NCBI GenBank assembly: GCA_008016945.1 | Contig: SSGN01000231.1 | Span: 1-6,013, forward strand | From: Flavobacteriales bacterium | GTDB taxonomy: Bacteria; Bacteroidota; Bacteroidia; Flavobacteriales; PHOS-HE28 | Reading direction: 5' to 3' | DNA: 6,013 nt | In this document: piece after piece, positions 5,615 through 6,013 of the stretch | Layout of the letters: every line of letters starts with the position of its first letter | Numbering within the stretch: position 1 is the first letter of the stretch | The notes under the pieces: generated by a model | The model's input: only the letters and a program-made list of their open reading frames with translations | The model's database searches: none | What the model was told of the DNA's origin: nothing | Translations under genes and position numbers: made by a program

Positions 5615-6013
5615 ATGGGAGATCGTACGTTCAGAGGTCTACTGATCGCGCTGCCCAGCGCCTTGATGTTCCCTGCCGTTGCGCAGGACATCCTTCCTTT
5701 TCCGCCGCTCGGTGGGCACCAGTTGTGGAAATACTCCTACGCGGGAAGTATGGTATTGAACGCCTTTCATCAATATGAGTACGATGGGGAGGATGTGGAA
5801 TTGGACGGACAGGTGTACAAGTTGATCCGGCGCTCCCACTACTACGAGGTGCACAATGGCCCAGGCTCGTTCTACATCAGCGAAAGTCATCATGAGGAGT
5901 ATTGCCATCTCCGCACGGATCAGGAGGGTGTCAGCTACATCCACAGCACCGAGTTCCCTCCGGAGGAGGTCCTGTTCGACCCCTCCATCGAGGTGGGTGA
6001 CACGGTGCCGGCC
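5615..6013 (+). CDS. Exported protein, N-terminal part (runs off right edge); probable T9SS cargo
   Basis: From ATG 5615 the frame is open for 133 codons to the window edge, so the C-terminus is missing. ATG 5615 is the only ATG after the in-frame TGA at 5582-5584, which fixes the start. Residues 1-23 are a signal peptide (basic MGDRTFR, hydrophobic core, cleavage after AVA-Q). The mature sequence has the pattern common at the beginning of Bacteroidota T9SS-sorted proteins of unknown function: an early aromatic segment HQLWKYSY (35-42), DGQVYKLIRRSHYY (64-77), the DQEGVSYI strand (102-109) and the closing EVLFDPSIEVGDTV (118-131). The last resembles the frequent LYDF..VGDT motif. A sorting domain would lie beyond the window, so T9SS export is inferred. 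It is transcribed away from the kinase, sharing the 226-bp upstream region, and is therefore a candidate target of the two-component pair. No enzymatic motif is visible. Confidence 0.88.
   Translation, partial: MGDRTFRGLLIALPSALMFPAVAQDILPFPPLGGHQLWKYSYAGSMVLNAFHQYEYDGEDVELDGQVYKLIRRSHYYEVHNGPGSFYISESHHEEYCHLRTDQEGVSYIHSTEFPPEEVLFDPSIEVGDTVPA

Noticed and set aside
5389..5691. Upstream extension of the kinase by 101 codons
   Set aside because: The extra sequence has no domain, would bury the signal peptide in the interior, and would overlap the start of the divergent gene at 5615.
5639..5944. A 101-codon minus-strand open frame opposite the right-edge gene
   Set aside because: The plus-strand frame has a signal peptide and a family-like pattern. 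The minus-strand product shows no domain.

Overview
The window looks like chromosomal DNA from a high-GC member of the Bacteroidota. Three kinds of evidence support this: a complete secreted protein ends in a type IX secretion system (T9SS) type A sorting domain, the sensor kinase has the two-component-propeller plus Y_Y_Y ectodomain typical of this phylum, and none of the five start codons has a recognisable Shine-Dalgarno sequence. The base composition is clearly GC-rich, which is unusual for the phylum. The exact order cannot be decided from the sequence alone. Coding density is about 92 percent. I see no RNA gene, CRISPR array, insertion sequence or integration mark.

Layout: four genes run leftward on the minus strand. 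From right to left they are a large propeller-type sensor histidine kinase (5388 to 2374), a NarL/FixJ-type response regulator overlapping it by 8 nt (2381 to 1743), a T9SS-sorted secreted protein of unknown function (1644 to 751) and a secreted protein with PQQ-like beta-propeller motifs that runs off the left edge (610 to 1). A fifth gene is divergent on the plus strand (5615 to the right edge). It encodes the start of another exported protein resembling Bacteroidota T9SS cargo.

How they fit together: the kinase should sense an extracytoplasmic signal with its periplasmic propeller, pass it through one membrane helix, and phosphorylate Asp59 of the adjacent regulator, which binds DNA through a C-terminal LuxR-type helix-turn-helix. 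The flanking secreted-protein genes are natural candidates for control by this pair, but that is inferred from position only. A possible terminator after the regulator separates the two-component pair from the downstream secreted-protein genes. Small inverted repeats lie before the T9SS gene, before the PQQ-like gene and in the 226-bp divergent region, and they are the best places to look for regulator sites or RNA hairpins.

The genes at both edges are real but open-ended. Most other open frames are shadows of these five genes. I found no convincing undescribed system; the most distinctive feature is the split (non-hybrid) propeller two-component pair embedded among secreted-protein genes.
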